Positions 32,173 through 39,302 of a stretch of DNA of 64,000 nucleotides are shown piece by piece. The position numbers were made by a program, and so were the translations under genes. The stretch is from DASUPK01 sp963744105 (lineage in GTDB: Bacteria; Actinomycetota; Thermoleophilia; Solirubrobacterales; 70-9). A model generated the notes under the pieces. It worked only from the letters and a program-made list of their open reading frames with translations, had not been told where the DNA came from and searched no databases. The stretch spans positions 86,549 through 150,548 of the forward strand of contig CAVUSJ010000003.1 in the NCBI GenBank assembly GCA_963744105.1, read 5' to 3'. The first letter of the stretch is position 1; each line of letters starts with the position of its first letter.

Positions 32173-33826
32173 AGCGGCCAGCGCCGCCTCTGACGACACC
32201 CAGGCTCGGGTCCACGTCCCCGAGCGCACCGTTCCCGGCTCGGAGCCGGAGCTCCGCGAGGTCTCCAAATCTGCGCCCGCCCAGGCGACGGAGGAGGTGC
32301 TGGTTCTCGACTTCGGTGGCCAGTACTCCCAGCTGATCGCCCGCCGGATCCGCGAGTGCGGCGTCTTCAGCGAGCTGCTGCCGCACGACACCCCGCTCGA
32401 GCGGATCAAGGAGCGCGGTCCCAAGGGCCTCGTCCTCTCCGGCGGACCCGCCTCGGTCTACGCCGAGGGCGCGCCCGCCCTTCGCAAGGAGCTGCTCGAC
32501 CTCGGCATCCCGGTCCTGGGCATCTGTTACGGCATGCAGCTGATGGTCCACGAGCTCGGCGGCCGCGTCGAGCAGGCGCCCGCCGGCGAGTTCGGCCGCA
32601 GCCAGCTGACGCTCCGCGACGGGGGCGGCACGCTGCTCGAGGGCACACCGGCCGAGCAGCCTTGCTGGATGAGCCATCGCGACACCGTCTTCGAGCCGCC
32701 GCCCGGCTTCTCGGCGCTGGCCTCCAGCACCGAGTCCCCGGTCGCGGCCTTCGAGAGCATCGAACGCGGCCTCTACGGGATCCAGTTCCACCCCGAGGTC
32801 GTCCACACGCCCTACGGCACGGAGATCCTCACACGCTTCCTCCGCGACGTCGCCGGCTGCCGCGAGAAGTGGTCGCCCGCCTCGGTGATCGACGAGCAGG
32901 TCAGCGCCATCCAGGCCCAGGTCGGCGACGCCCGGGCGATCTGCGGGCTCTCCGGCGGCGTCGACTCGGCCACCGCCGCCCTGCTGGTCCACAGGGCGAT
33001 CGGCGACCGCCTCACCTGCGTCTTCGTCGACCACGGGATGATGCGCAAGGACGAGGCCGAGCAGGTCGTCACCGCCTTCCGCGAGCAGCACGGGATCCAG
33101 CTGGTCCACGTCGACGCGGCCGATCGCTTCCTCGACCGGCTCGCCGGCGTGGACGACCCGGAGACCAAGCGCAAGATCATCGGCGAGGAGTTCATCCGCG
33201 TCTTCGAGGAGGAGGCCGGCAAGGTCGAGGACGCGCATTTCCTCGTCCAGGGAACGCTCTACTCCGACGTGATCGAGTCGGGCGGCGACGGCCGCGCTGC
33301 GGCGACGATCAAGTCCCACCACAACGTCGGCGGCCTCCCCGAGGAGATGGAGATGGAGCTCGTCGAACCGCTGCGGATGCTCTTCAAGGACGAGGTCCGC
33401 GCGGTCGCGGCGGAGCTCGGGCTGCCCGAGCGCTTCGTCTGGCGTCAGCCCTTCCCGGGCCCGGGCCTCGCGATCCGCGTCGTCGGCGGAGAGGTCACCC
33501 GGGAGCGTCTCGAGATCGTCCGCGAGGCCGACGCGATCCTCCAGGAGGAGATCCGCGCCGCCGACCTCTACCGCGAGCTCTGGCAGTCCTTCTGCGTCCT
33601 GCCGGTCGTCCGCTCGGTCGGCGTCCAGGGGGACGAGCGCTCCTACGCGCACCCGATCGTGATCCGCGCCGTCACCTCGGACGACGCGATGACCGCTGAC
33701 TGGGCCCGGCTTCCCTATGACCTGCTCGAGCGGGTATCGAACCGGATCATCAACGAGGTCCGCGGCGTCAACCGCGTCACGCTGGACCTCACGTCGAAGC
33801 CGCCCGGCACCATCGAGTGGGAATAG
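32165..33826 (+). CDS. guaA: GMP synthase (glutamine-hydrolysing)
   Basis: A 553-residue enzyme converting XMP to GMP. The class I amidotransferase half has LDFGGQYSQLIARRI, the catalytic Cys in GICYGMQLM and the His/Glu in GIQFHPEVVHT. The ATP-pyrophosphatase half has the P-loop GLSGGVDSATAALL, and the dimerisation domain ends with the usual IEWE. It has an extra 40-residue N-terminal stretch (SDDTQARVHVPERTVPG) before the first domain that most GuaA lack. Second gene of the guaB3-guaA operon. Confidence 0.96.
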   Translation: MTEAASAASDDTQARVHVPERTVPGSEPELREVSKSAPAQATEEVLVLDFGGQYSQLIARRIRECGVFSELLPHDTPLERIKERGPKGLVLSGGPASVYAEGAPALRKELLDLGIPVLGICYGMQLMVHELGGRVEQAPAGEFGRSQLTLRDGGGTLLEGTPAEQPCWMSHRDTVFEPPPGFSALASSTESPVAAFESIERGLYGIQFHPEVVHTPYGTEILTRFLRDVAGCREKWSPASVIDEQVSAIQAQVGDARAICGLSGGVDSATAALLVHRAIGDRLTCVFVDHGMMRKDEAEQVVTAFREQHGIQLVHVDAADRFLDRLAGVDDPETKRKIIGEEFIRVFEEEAGKVEDAHFLVQGTLYSDVIESGGDGRAAATIKSHHNVGGLPEEMEMELVEPLRMLFKDEVRAVAAELGLPERFVWRQPFPGPGLAIRVVGGEVTRERLEIVREADAILQEEIRAADLYRELWQSFCVLPVVRSVGVQGDERSYAHPIVIRAVTSDDAMTADWARLPYDLLERVSNRIINEVRGVNRVTLDLTSKPPGTIEWE

Positions 33827-33843
33827 CCGCACCGCGGCGAGGG

Positions 33844-34230
33844 ATGTCGGAGGACAACGTCAAGGCGATCAGAGGTGGATTCGCCGCGCTCGGCCGCGGT
33901 GACCTGGATGCCCTGGTGGAGCTGTATGACGAGGACGCGATCTTCGAGACGCTCCTGCTGGGCACCCATCACGGCAAGGAGGCCATCCGCCGGATCCACG
34001 CCGAGAACCTGGCCAATCAGTCCGGCTATTCGGTTGAGCCGGTCGAGATGATCGACGCCGGCGACAAGGTGGTCACGGTGGTCCAGACCGGCGGCGCGGG
34101 GCCGGTGAGCAAGATCTCACTTGACGACCAATTCGCCTTCGTCCACACGATGAGGGACGGGCTGATCGTGCGAGAGCAGACCTTCCGAAACAGAGAGGAA
34201 GCACTGGAAGCCGCCGGAGTGCCGGGCTAG
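33844..34230 (+). CDS. SnoaL-like (NTF2 fold) protein
   Basis: A 128-residue cone-shaped alpha+beta protein of the SnoaL/ketosteroid isomerase-like superfamily: an N-terminal helix VKAIRGGFAALGRGDLDALVELYDEDAIFET, then strands with GTHHGKEAIRR, and ends with LIVREQTFRNREEALEAAG. Such proteins are enzymes or binding domains with varied small substrates; this one cannot be assigned. ATG at 33844 is used since the upstream in-frame ATG lies in the guaA stop region. 17 bases after guaA. Confidence 0.8.
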   Translation: MSEDNVKAIRGGFAALGRGDLDALVELYDEDAIFETLLLGTHHGKEAIRRIHAENLANQSGYSVEPVEMIDAGDKVVTVVQTGGAGPVSKISLDDQFAFVHTMRDGLIVREQTFRNREEALEAAGVPG

Positions 34231-34304
34231 GCAGCGGCTCGCCCTGCGTATAGGGTGGGATCGGTTCGCTGGCACGAACTGCCACGGACTCAATACGGGG
34301 GGCA

Positions 34305-34613
34305 ATGGGAGGCACCACGCTTCCCGCGGAGGTGAGCACGTTGATTCTGTTGACGACGCAGGCAGACGATTTTGACCACTGGTTGGAGGTCTTCTCAACC
34401 AAAGGCGCCGAGAAGCGGAAGGAGCACGGGTCCAAGGGTTCGACCGTGTTTCGCGATCCCAATGAAGAGGACCGGATCTGGGTGATCTTCGACTGGGACC
34501 AGGACGGCTTTCAGAGCTTCGTCTCCGACCCGGAGGTTCCACCGATCATGCAGGAGGCCGGCCACAAGGGCCCACCCCAGGCGGCGCAGCTCTCCGGCCA
34601 GTTCGAGGCCTAG
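34305..34613 (+). CDS. small dimeric alpha/beta-barrel-like protein
   Basis: A 102-residue protein whose pattern (STLILLTTQADDFDHWLEVF, VFRDPNEEDRIWVIFDWDQDGFQSFVSDPEVPP) fits ferredoxin-like dimeric barrels of the antibiotic-monooxygenase/stress-response type. Trp and acidic residues are frequent. No catalytic motif is obvious. It has a possible -10 TATAGG about 55 bases upstream, so may be separately transcribed from the SnoaL-like gene. Confidence 0.7.
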   Translation: MGGTTLPAEVSTLILLTTQADDFDHWLEVFSTKGAEKRKEHGSKGSTVFRDPNEEDRIWVIFDWDQDGFQSFVSDPEVPPIMQEAGHKGPPQAAQLSGQFEA

Positions 34614-34635
34614 CCCCAGAGCATCGGCGTAGCGC

Positions 34636-34656
34636 CGCCGGGCCGAGTGCCCGGCG
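34636..34656. terminator. shared terminator between convergent genes
   Basis: CGCCGGG, a seven-base loop and CCCGGCG form a hairpin midway between the convergent small-barrel and ACT-domain genes, so it can stop transcripts from both sides. No T-run. Confidence 0.45.
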
Positions 34657-34672
34657 ACGGGCCTGATTGTCG

Positions 34673-35053
34673 TCAGGTGGTCTCTTCGAGCACGGCGCGC
34701 AGGCTCTCCAGATCATCCGAGCCGAAGACGATCCGGTTCTGCGTGGCGACGTAGACGAGATCGAGGTTGATTCCCGCCTTTGCGATCTTGCGGGTGAGGT
34801 CCGCCAGAACGCCGGGACGGTCCTCGACCTGCACCACGACCACCTCGCGCTCCCGGGTGACGGCGACGTGGGAGATCGCCAGCGCGTGCCTCGCGGCCTC
34901 GGCGTGCGGGACCAGGATGTGCAGCTCTGCTCGGTCGCCGGGCCCGATGCAGGTGACCGCCGAGATATTCACGCCGGCGTCGCTGATCGCCGCTGCAACC
35001 TCCGCGAGCGAGCCGGGCGTGTTCTCGATGTCGATGTCGAGATCGATCGCCAG
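34673..35053 (-). CDS. tandem ACT-domain protein
   Basis: About 126 residues with two ACT domains: DLDIDIENTPGSLAEVAAAISDAGVNIS and VVVVQVEDRPGVLADLTRKIAKAGINLDLVYVATQNRIVF. The Gly in each PG turn is the usual ligand-binding site for amino acids. The listed ATG/GTG starts would delete most of the first domain; a CTG at 35053 (CTG-GCG-ATC-GAT) gives the normal N-terminus and no other start is available after the upstream stop. Probably a small amino-acid sensor. Downstream of the M23 genes by 12 bases. Confidence 0.8.
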   Translation of the reverse strand: MAIDLDIDIENTPGSLAEVAAAISDAGVNISAVTCIGPGDRAELHILVPHAEAARHALAISHVAVTREREVVVVQVEDRPGVLADLTRKIAKAGINLDLVYVATQNRIVFGSDDLESLRAVLEETT

Positions 35054-35065
35054 TGCGCGATCAGC

Positions 35066-35659
35066 CTACTCAGCCGCGTCGTAGAAGAGCCGTTTGCTGA
35101 CCGAGTACTGGCCGGGCGGCGGCTTCGGCTCGGTCTGCAGCGGGCCGCCGGAGAACTTGTCCCAGGAGCGCAGGTGGGGAAGGGGATCGGTCCGGCCGCC
35201 GCCCGCGAACCACCGGCCCTTCCAGAGCTCGAAGTGGAGATGGCAGACGCCGCTGTCCGTTCCGGTCATGCCGACTGAGCCGAGACGCTGGCCCACGTGG
35301 ACCGGCTTGCCGGCGCCCACCCGGGAGCGGCCCTTCATGTGGCCGTATACGAAGTCGAAGCGCGTCCCCGTCCCTCCGAGGACGACGTAGTTGCCGTAGC
35401 CGGTCGAGTAGCCCGCCGACTTGACGACCCCGTCGTGCGCGGCGACGATCGGGGTGCCGCAATTGGCGATGATGTCCTGGCCCGTGTGGATGGAGCCGTC
35501 GGCCCGCTTCACTCCGAAGCCGGTGACGTCGGGGTTGCCGTAGTTGTGCGGCCCGCGGAGGGGATAGCGGTAGCGCTGCGTGGCCGAGGCGGGTGCGGCC
35601 AGCAGGAGGGAGGCGAGGCCTACCGCGAGGGCGGCGGCGACGCCTCGGCGGGGATGCAT
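35066..35659 (-). CDS. secreted M23 family metallopeptidase
   Basis: A 197-residue LytM-type endopeptidase with signal peptide (GVAAALAVGLASLLLAAPASA). Zinc ligands are His in GSIHTGQDI, the Asp of the same motif, and His in CHLHFELWKGRW; YGHM carries the other conserved His. It cuts peptidoglycan cross-bridges or stems. It follows the second M23 gene by 51 bases and likely belongs to the transcript governed by the c-di-AMP riboswitch. Confidence 0.9.
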   Translation of the reverse strand: MHPRRGVAAALAVGLASLLLAAPASATQRYRYPLRGPHNYGNPDVTGFGVKRADGSIHTGQDIIANCGTPIVAAHDGVVKSAGYSTGYGNYVVLGGTGTRFDFVYGHMKGRSRVGAGKPVHVGQRLGSVGMTGTDSGVCHLHFELWKGRWFAGGGRTDPLPHLRSWDKFSGGPLQTEPKPPPGQYSVSKRLFYDAAE

Positions 35660-35710
35660 GCCTGCCTCAGAACACACCAAGGCCCCGGTTGTAGCACCCG
35701 AGGGCGGACG

Positions 35711-36319
35711 CTACTTGGAGGCGTAGCCCTGGTACGTGCGCAGGTACGGCATCGGGTCGACCGGATGGCCGCCCCGGTACCACTTGCCGAGCCACAGCTC
35801 GAAGTGGAGGTGGCACGCGGTCGCGTCGCCCGTCTGCCCGACGATGCCGAGCTGCTGGCCGGGCTGAAGCACCTGGCCCTTCACGACCGAGGCGCGTGCC
35901 GCGAGGTGGGCGTACATGTAGTCCTGGTGAAGCTTCTTGTTGCGGATCACGACGTAGTTGCCGGCGGCGCCCTGGTAGCTCACCCACTTGACCTTGGCGC
36001 GGCTGACCGAGACGAGGGGCGTGCCGCAGGCGGCCATGATGTCCTGGCCCTGATGGGTGTGGCCTGCGCGGGGAGCGCCGACCCCCTGGCCGAACGTGTG
36101 CGGGCCGGCCACCGGGAAGATCATCGAGCCGGGGGCGGCGGGGGTGGTGGTCGTCGTCGTCGAAGGATCGGTCGTGGTGCCGCCCGGAGCGCCGACGCCG
36201 CCGCTCTGAGCGGAGGCGGTCTGGGCCCCGATCACCGAGAGAGCGAGCGCCGCGGCAGCGATCAGCGCCACCCTGCGGGGCTTGGGTCCAACCTGCTTGT
36301 CGGTCGACACGCTTCGCAC
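35711..36319 (-). CDS. secreted M23 family metallopeptidase
   Basis: A 202-residue LytM-type peptidase: signal peptide (RVALIAAAALALSVIGAQTASA), a Thr/Pro-rich linker, and a catalytic domain with GHTHQGQDI, YAHL and CHLHFELWLGKWY. It resembles the neighbouring gene closely enough to be a tandem duplicate. GTG start at 36319 lies directly after the c-di-AMP riboswitch, with AGAGAGA as the ribosome site, so translation or transcription should respond to c-di-AMP. Acts in wall growth or separation. Confidence 0.9.
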   Translation of the reverse strand: MRSVSTDKQVGPKPRRVALIAAAALALSVIGAQTASAQSGGVGAPGGTTTDPSTTTTTTPAAPGSMIFPVAGPHTFGQGVGAPRAGHTHQGQDIMAACGTPLVSVSRAKVKWVSYQGAAGNYVVIRNKKLHQDYMYAHLAARASVVKGQVLQPGQQLGIVGQTGDATACHLHFELWLGKWYRGGHPVDPMPYLRTYQGYASK

Positions 36320-36327
36320 TCTCTCTG

Positions 36328-36465
36328 CGGCCTACGGAGTTAGCTGGCGGGCTCGCGCCGAGAGCGGCGCTACGAACCAGTTGGTTGCGATTCGCCCCTG
36401 GGGTGTGAACCCCTTTGGGTCCTCCGTTCCCCCCGAACTGCGTCAGGGGAACTTGGCCTTGCTGG
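36328..36465 (-). promoter_or_regulatory. c-di-AMP riboswitch (ydaO/yuaA class)
   Basis: The minus-strand leader carries the conserved blocks of this class in order: GGGGGAACGGAGGACCC (36434-36418), GGGGCGAATCG (36398-36388), a variable hairpin, and CCAGCTAACTCCGTAGGC (36347-36330). The aptamer ends beside the ribosome site of the M23 gene. In actinobacteria this riboswitch typically controls wall hydrolases, which matches. A transcript start near 36465 fits the TATACT box. Confidence 0.87.
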
Positions 36466-36471
36466 CGCGGC

Positions 36472-36477
36472 AGTATA
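36472..36477 (-). promoter_or_regulatory. -10 box of the riboswitch/M23 transcript
   Basis: TATACT on the minus strand, about seven bases before the predicted 5' end of the riboswitch. The -35 region falls inside the long hairpin at 36479-36512 and is not close to consensus. Confidence 0.5.
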
Positions 36478-36478
36478 A

Positions 36479-36512
36479 CCAGAGGACCGGGGGTCACCCC
36501 CCGGTCCTCTGG
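36479..36512 (-). terminator. perfect 15-bp hairpin upstream of the riboswitch promoter
   Basis: A 15-bp stem without mismatch and a TCAC loop, one of the strongest hairpins in the window. It follows the stop of the small minus-strand open frame (36531) and would end a transcript coming from there; on the plus strand it lies upstream of rplM and could act in its leader. Confidence 0.5.
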
Positions 36513-36530
36513 TTGCAAACCGCACTACCG

Positions 36531-36635
36531 CTACTGGATGTAGCCGTCCTCCTTCAGGTACTGAGTCGCCACCGCGGCCGGCCGCTTGGTCACGTCCCGA
36601 TACGAGACGGACGCTGCTTGGTGCCCAGCCTCCAC
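36531..36635 (-). CDS. short open frame resembling a binding-protein C-terminus (possible remnant)
   Basis: A GTG-started frame of 34 codons ending YRDVTKRPAAVATQYLKEDGYIQ. The last 20 residues resemble the C-termini of glycine-betaine/osmoprotectant binding proteins (an acidic-helix then Leu-x-Glu-x-Gly-hydrophobic end). It sits right before a strong terminator, as the end of a once larger gene would. It overlaps the region where rplM must have its promoter. Low confidence that it is expressed. Confidence 0.25.
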   Translation of the reverse strand: MEAGHQAASVSYRDVTKRPAAVATQYLKEDGYIQ

Positions 36636-36696
36636 TTCGGGCGATCCTACCGGCGCTATCATGCGCCGGCCGCGGGATTGGTGCGCGGCTCTTTTT

Positions 36697-37152
36697 ATGG
36701 CCACAGCTACTGCGATGAAGACCTATCAGGCGAACGCCCAGGACCGCGAGCGGGACTGGTATGTCGTCGACGCCGAGGGCAAGACGCTCGGCCGGCTGGC
36801 GACCCAGATCGCCGACGTCCTGCGCGGCAAGCGCAAGGCGACCTACACGCCGCATGTCGACGTCGGCGACTTCGTCATCGTCGTCAACGCAGAGAAGGTC
36901 GCCGTGACCGGCAACAAGCGCGAGGCGAAGCGCTACTGGCGCCACAGCGGGTACCCGGGCGGCATTCGCTCCCGGACGCTCGGCGAGCTGCTCGAGCAGC
37001 GGCCCGAGGAGGTCATCCGCAAGGCCGTCAAGGGGATGATCCCCCGCAACCGGCTCGGCCGCCAGCAGCTCCGCAAGCTCAAGGTCTACGCCGGCGCAGA
37101 GCATCCCCACCAGGCCCAGCAGCCCAAGGAACTTCAGATCGAGACGCGCTGA
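36697..37152 (+). CDS. rplM: 50S ribosomal protein L13
   Basis: A 145-151-residue primary rRNA-binding protein. MKTYQANAQDRERDWYVVDAEGKTLGRLATQIA is the standard opening, then YTPHVDVGDFVIVVNAEKVAVTG, KRYWRHSGYPGG and GMIPRNRLGRQQLRKLKVYAG. The start may be the ATG at 36697 or the one at 36715, which matches relatives better; neither has a good ribosome site. The stop overlaps the rpsI start by one base (TGATG). Confidence 0.96.
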   Translation: MATATAMKTYQANAQDRERDWYVVDAEGKTLGRLATQIADVLRGKRKATYTPHVDVGDFVIVVNAEKVAVTGNKREAKRYWRHSGYPGGIRSRTLGELLEQRPEEVIRKAVKGMIPRNRLGRQQLRKLKVYAGAEHPHQAQQPKELQIETR

Positions 37153-37961
37153 TGCAGGACGAGCAGAACGACCAGCCCCAGAACGACGAGCCCCAGGCCG
37201 AGGAGCCCCAGGCGGAGGAGCCTCAGGCCGAGGCTCCCGCCGAGGAGCAGCCTCCCGCCGAGGAGGCCCTCGCTGAGGACGCCGCCACGGAGGACGACAC
37301 GCCCGCCGAGGAGGCTGCCGCGCCGGCAGAGGAGGAGGCTCCCGCAGAGCAGCCCGCCGAGCCGGCCAAGGCCGAGGGCAAGGGCAAGAAGGAGGAGGTC
37401 GTCCCCGGCGCCGAGCTCGACCCGATCGCGATCGAGCCGGAGCGCCAGCTCGACGCGGAGGAGCGTGCCCGCCAGGAGGCCGAGGAGGAGGAGCGAGCCC
37501 GCCGCGAGCGCGAGCTGATCGGCGAGGAGGAGGAAGCCGCTCCTCTCGCGGCCCAGCCCGCCAAGCTCTCGGGCGACGCGTCCTACTCCGCGACCGGCAA
37601 GCGGAAGTCCTCCATCGCCCGCGTGATCATCAGGCCCGGTGACGGCACGATCCAGATCAACAAGCGGACGCTCGAGGAGTACTTCCCGCGGGACTACCTC
37701 CGGTCCGTCGCCAAGCAGCCGCTGGTCCAGAGCGGATACGAGGGGAACGTCGACGTTCGAATCCGCGTGCACGGCGGAGGGATCTCCGGCCAGGCGGCCG
37801 CGGTCCGTCACGGAATCGCCCGCGCTCTGACCGAGGTCGATCCCGCGCTCCGCCCCGAGCTCAAGCGCCGGGGCATGCTGACCCGCGACGCGCGGGTCAA
37901 GGAGCGCCGCAAGGCCGGCCTGAAGAAGGCCCGCAAGAAGCCTCAGTTCTCGAAGCGCTAG
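37152..37961 (+). CDS. rpsI: 30S ribosomal protein S9 with long acidic N-terminal extension
   Basis: 269 residues, about twice the normal length. The last 125 residues are ordinary S9 (YSATGKRKSSIARVIIRPGDG, VHGGGISGQAAAVRHGIARAL, PQFSKR at the tip that touches P-site tRNA). The first about 144 residues are a Glu/Ala/Pro/Gln-rich low-complexity acidic stretch with an EPQAE repeat near residues 13-27 and an Arg/Glu helix near 105-125. The start overlaps the rplM stop, and no other start codon lies near the S9 core, so the extension is expected to be translated. Actinobacterial S9 often has 20-45 extra residues; this is much longer. Confidence 0.94.
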   Translation: MQDEQNDQPQNDEPQAEEPQAEEPQAEAPAEEQPPAEEALAEDAATEDDTPAEEAAAPAEEEAPAEQPAEPAKAEGKGKKEEVVPGAELDPIAIEPERQLDAEERARQEAEEEERARRERELIGEEEEAAPLAAQPAKLSGDASYSATGKRKSSIARVIIRPGDGTIQINKRTLEEYFPRDYLRSVAKQPLVQSGYEGNVDVRIRVHGGGISGQAAAVRHGIARALTEVDPALRPELKRRGMLTRDARVKERRKAGLKKARKKPQFSKR

Positions 37962-37973
37962 CGTCCGCCGCGC

Positions 37974-39281
37974 GTGGCGGAGAGGAGATTCTTCGGGACC
38001 GATGGGGTCCGGGGCCCCGTGGGCGAGTTGCTCACCCCCGATCTCGCCGTGCGGCTCGGCCGCGCCGCGGCCCTGCGGGACGGCTCCGAGCGCCCGCAGG
38101 TCCTGATCGTCCGGGACACCCGCGAGTCGGGGCCGATGCTCGAGGAGGCTCTCGCGGCCGGGATCGCTGCCGGCGGAGGTGACGCCATGCTGGGCGGCGT
38201 CCTGCCGACACCCGCCGCCTCCGTCCTGACCCGGCGCCTCAGCTTCGATCTGGCGGCCGTCGTCTCGGCCTCCCACAACCCGTTCTCGGACAACGGGATC
38301 AAGTTCTTCAACTCGCGCGGCACGAAGCTCGACGACGACGTCGAGCTCGAGATCGAGGGGCTGATGGACGAGGAGACCGGGGAGCGCGTCGGCGGCGTGC
38401 GGTCTCTCGAGGGCGCGTTCGACGACTACATCCGCGAGCTGCGTACCGCCTTCCCGCTCGATCTCTCCGGCATGCGGGTCGCTCTCGACTGCGCGAACGG
38501 CGCCACCTTCCGCGCCGCGCCCGTGATCTTCCAGGCCCTCGGGGCGGACCTGGTGACGACCGGCGTCGAGCCCGACGGCCGCAACATCAACGCTGAGTGC
38601 GGCTCCACCCATCCGGAGAACCTGATCGAGCTCGTCCGCTCCTCCGGCGCCGACATCGGCTTCGCCTTCGACGGCGACGGCGATCGCATCGCCGCCGTCG
38701 ACGGCAAGTGCCGGCTCCATGACGGCGACGACCTGATGGCCCTGATCGCCCTCGACCTCCAGAGGCGCGGCGAGCTCGAGGGCGGGGTGGCGGTGACCGT
38801 GATGACCAACTACGGGTTCATGACGACGATGGAGAAGGCGGGGATCGAGGTCGTCCAGACCCAGGTCGGCGACCGCTACGTGATCGAGCAGCTGGTCGAG
38901 CGGGACTGGCGGCTCGGCGGGGAGCAGTCCGGCCACATCGTCTGGACCGACTTCACCCCGACCGGCGACGGGATCGCGGCGTCGCTGCTCACGCTGCGCG
39001 CGCTGGGGAAGCGCCGCCTGGAGGACGTCGAGCCGTTCGAGCGACTGCCCCAGAGGCTCGAGAACGTCAGGGTCAAGGACCGCGGCGCGATCGAGGGCGC
39101 CGACGAGGTGTGGAGCGCCGTGGATGAGGAGAACGCGAAGCTCGAGGGCCGCGGACGGGTGCTGGTCCGGCCGTCGGGCACCGAGCCGCTGGTGCGAGTG
39201 ATGGTGGAGGCCCCGGACGAGGGCGAGACCGAGGCGGTCTGCAATCGCCTTGTCGAGCTGGTCAAGAAGGTCTTGGCCTAG
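37974..39281 (+). CDS. glmM: phosphoglucosamine mutase
   Basis: A 435-residue alpha-D-phosphohexomutase making glucosamine-1-phosphate for UDP-GlcNAc. RFFGTDGVRGPVGE opens the protein, the phosphoserine loop is VVSASHNPFSDNGIKFF, the metal loop is FAFDGDGDRIAAVD, the sugar-specificity loop is GGEQSGHIV, and VRPSGTEPLVRVMVE is the phosphate-binding end. GTG start, 12 bases after rpsI, and followed by glmS: the pathway's two adjacent steps are neighbours. Confidence 0.96.
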   Translation: MAERRFFGTDGVRGPVGELLTPDLAVRLGRAAALRDGSERPQVLIVRDTRESGPMLEEALAAGIAAGGGDAMLGGVLPTPAASVLTRRLSFDLAAVVSASHNPFSDNGIKFFNSRGTKLDDDVELEIEGLMDEETGERVGGVRSLEGAFDDYIRELRTAFPLDLSGMRVALDCANGATFRAAPVIFQALGADLVTTGVEPDGRNINAECGSTHPENLIELVRSSGADIGFAFDGDGDRIAAVDGKCRLHDGDDLMALIALDLQRRGELEGGVAVTVMTNYGFMTTMEKAGIEVVQTQVGDRYVIEQLVERDWRLGGEQSGHIVWTDFTPTGDGIAASLLTLRALGKRRLEDVEPFERLPQRLENVRVKDRGAIEGADEVWSAVDEENAKLEGRGRVLVRPSGTEPLVRVMVEAPDEGETEAVCNRLVELVKKVLA

Positions 39282-39302
39282 CGACTACTCTTTGTCGCCC
39301 TT

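Noticed and set aside
37185..37240. Short tandem repeat at the start of rpsI, possibly a CRISPR or VNTR
   Set aside because: It is an in-frame EPQAE protein repeat of 15 bases with no spacers.
39282..39302. glmS ribozyme or riboswitch ahead of glmS
   Set aside because: The gap to glmM is only 21 bases, far too short for the ribozyme.
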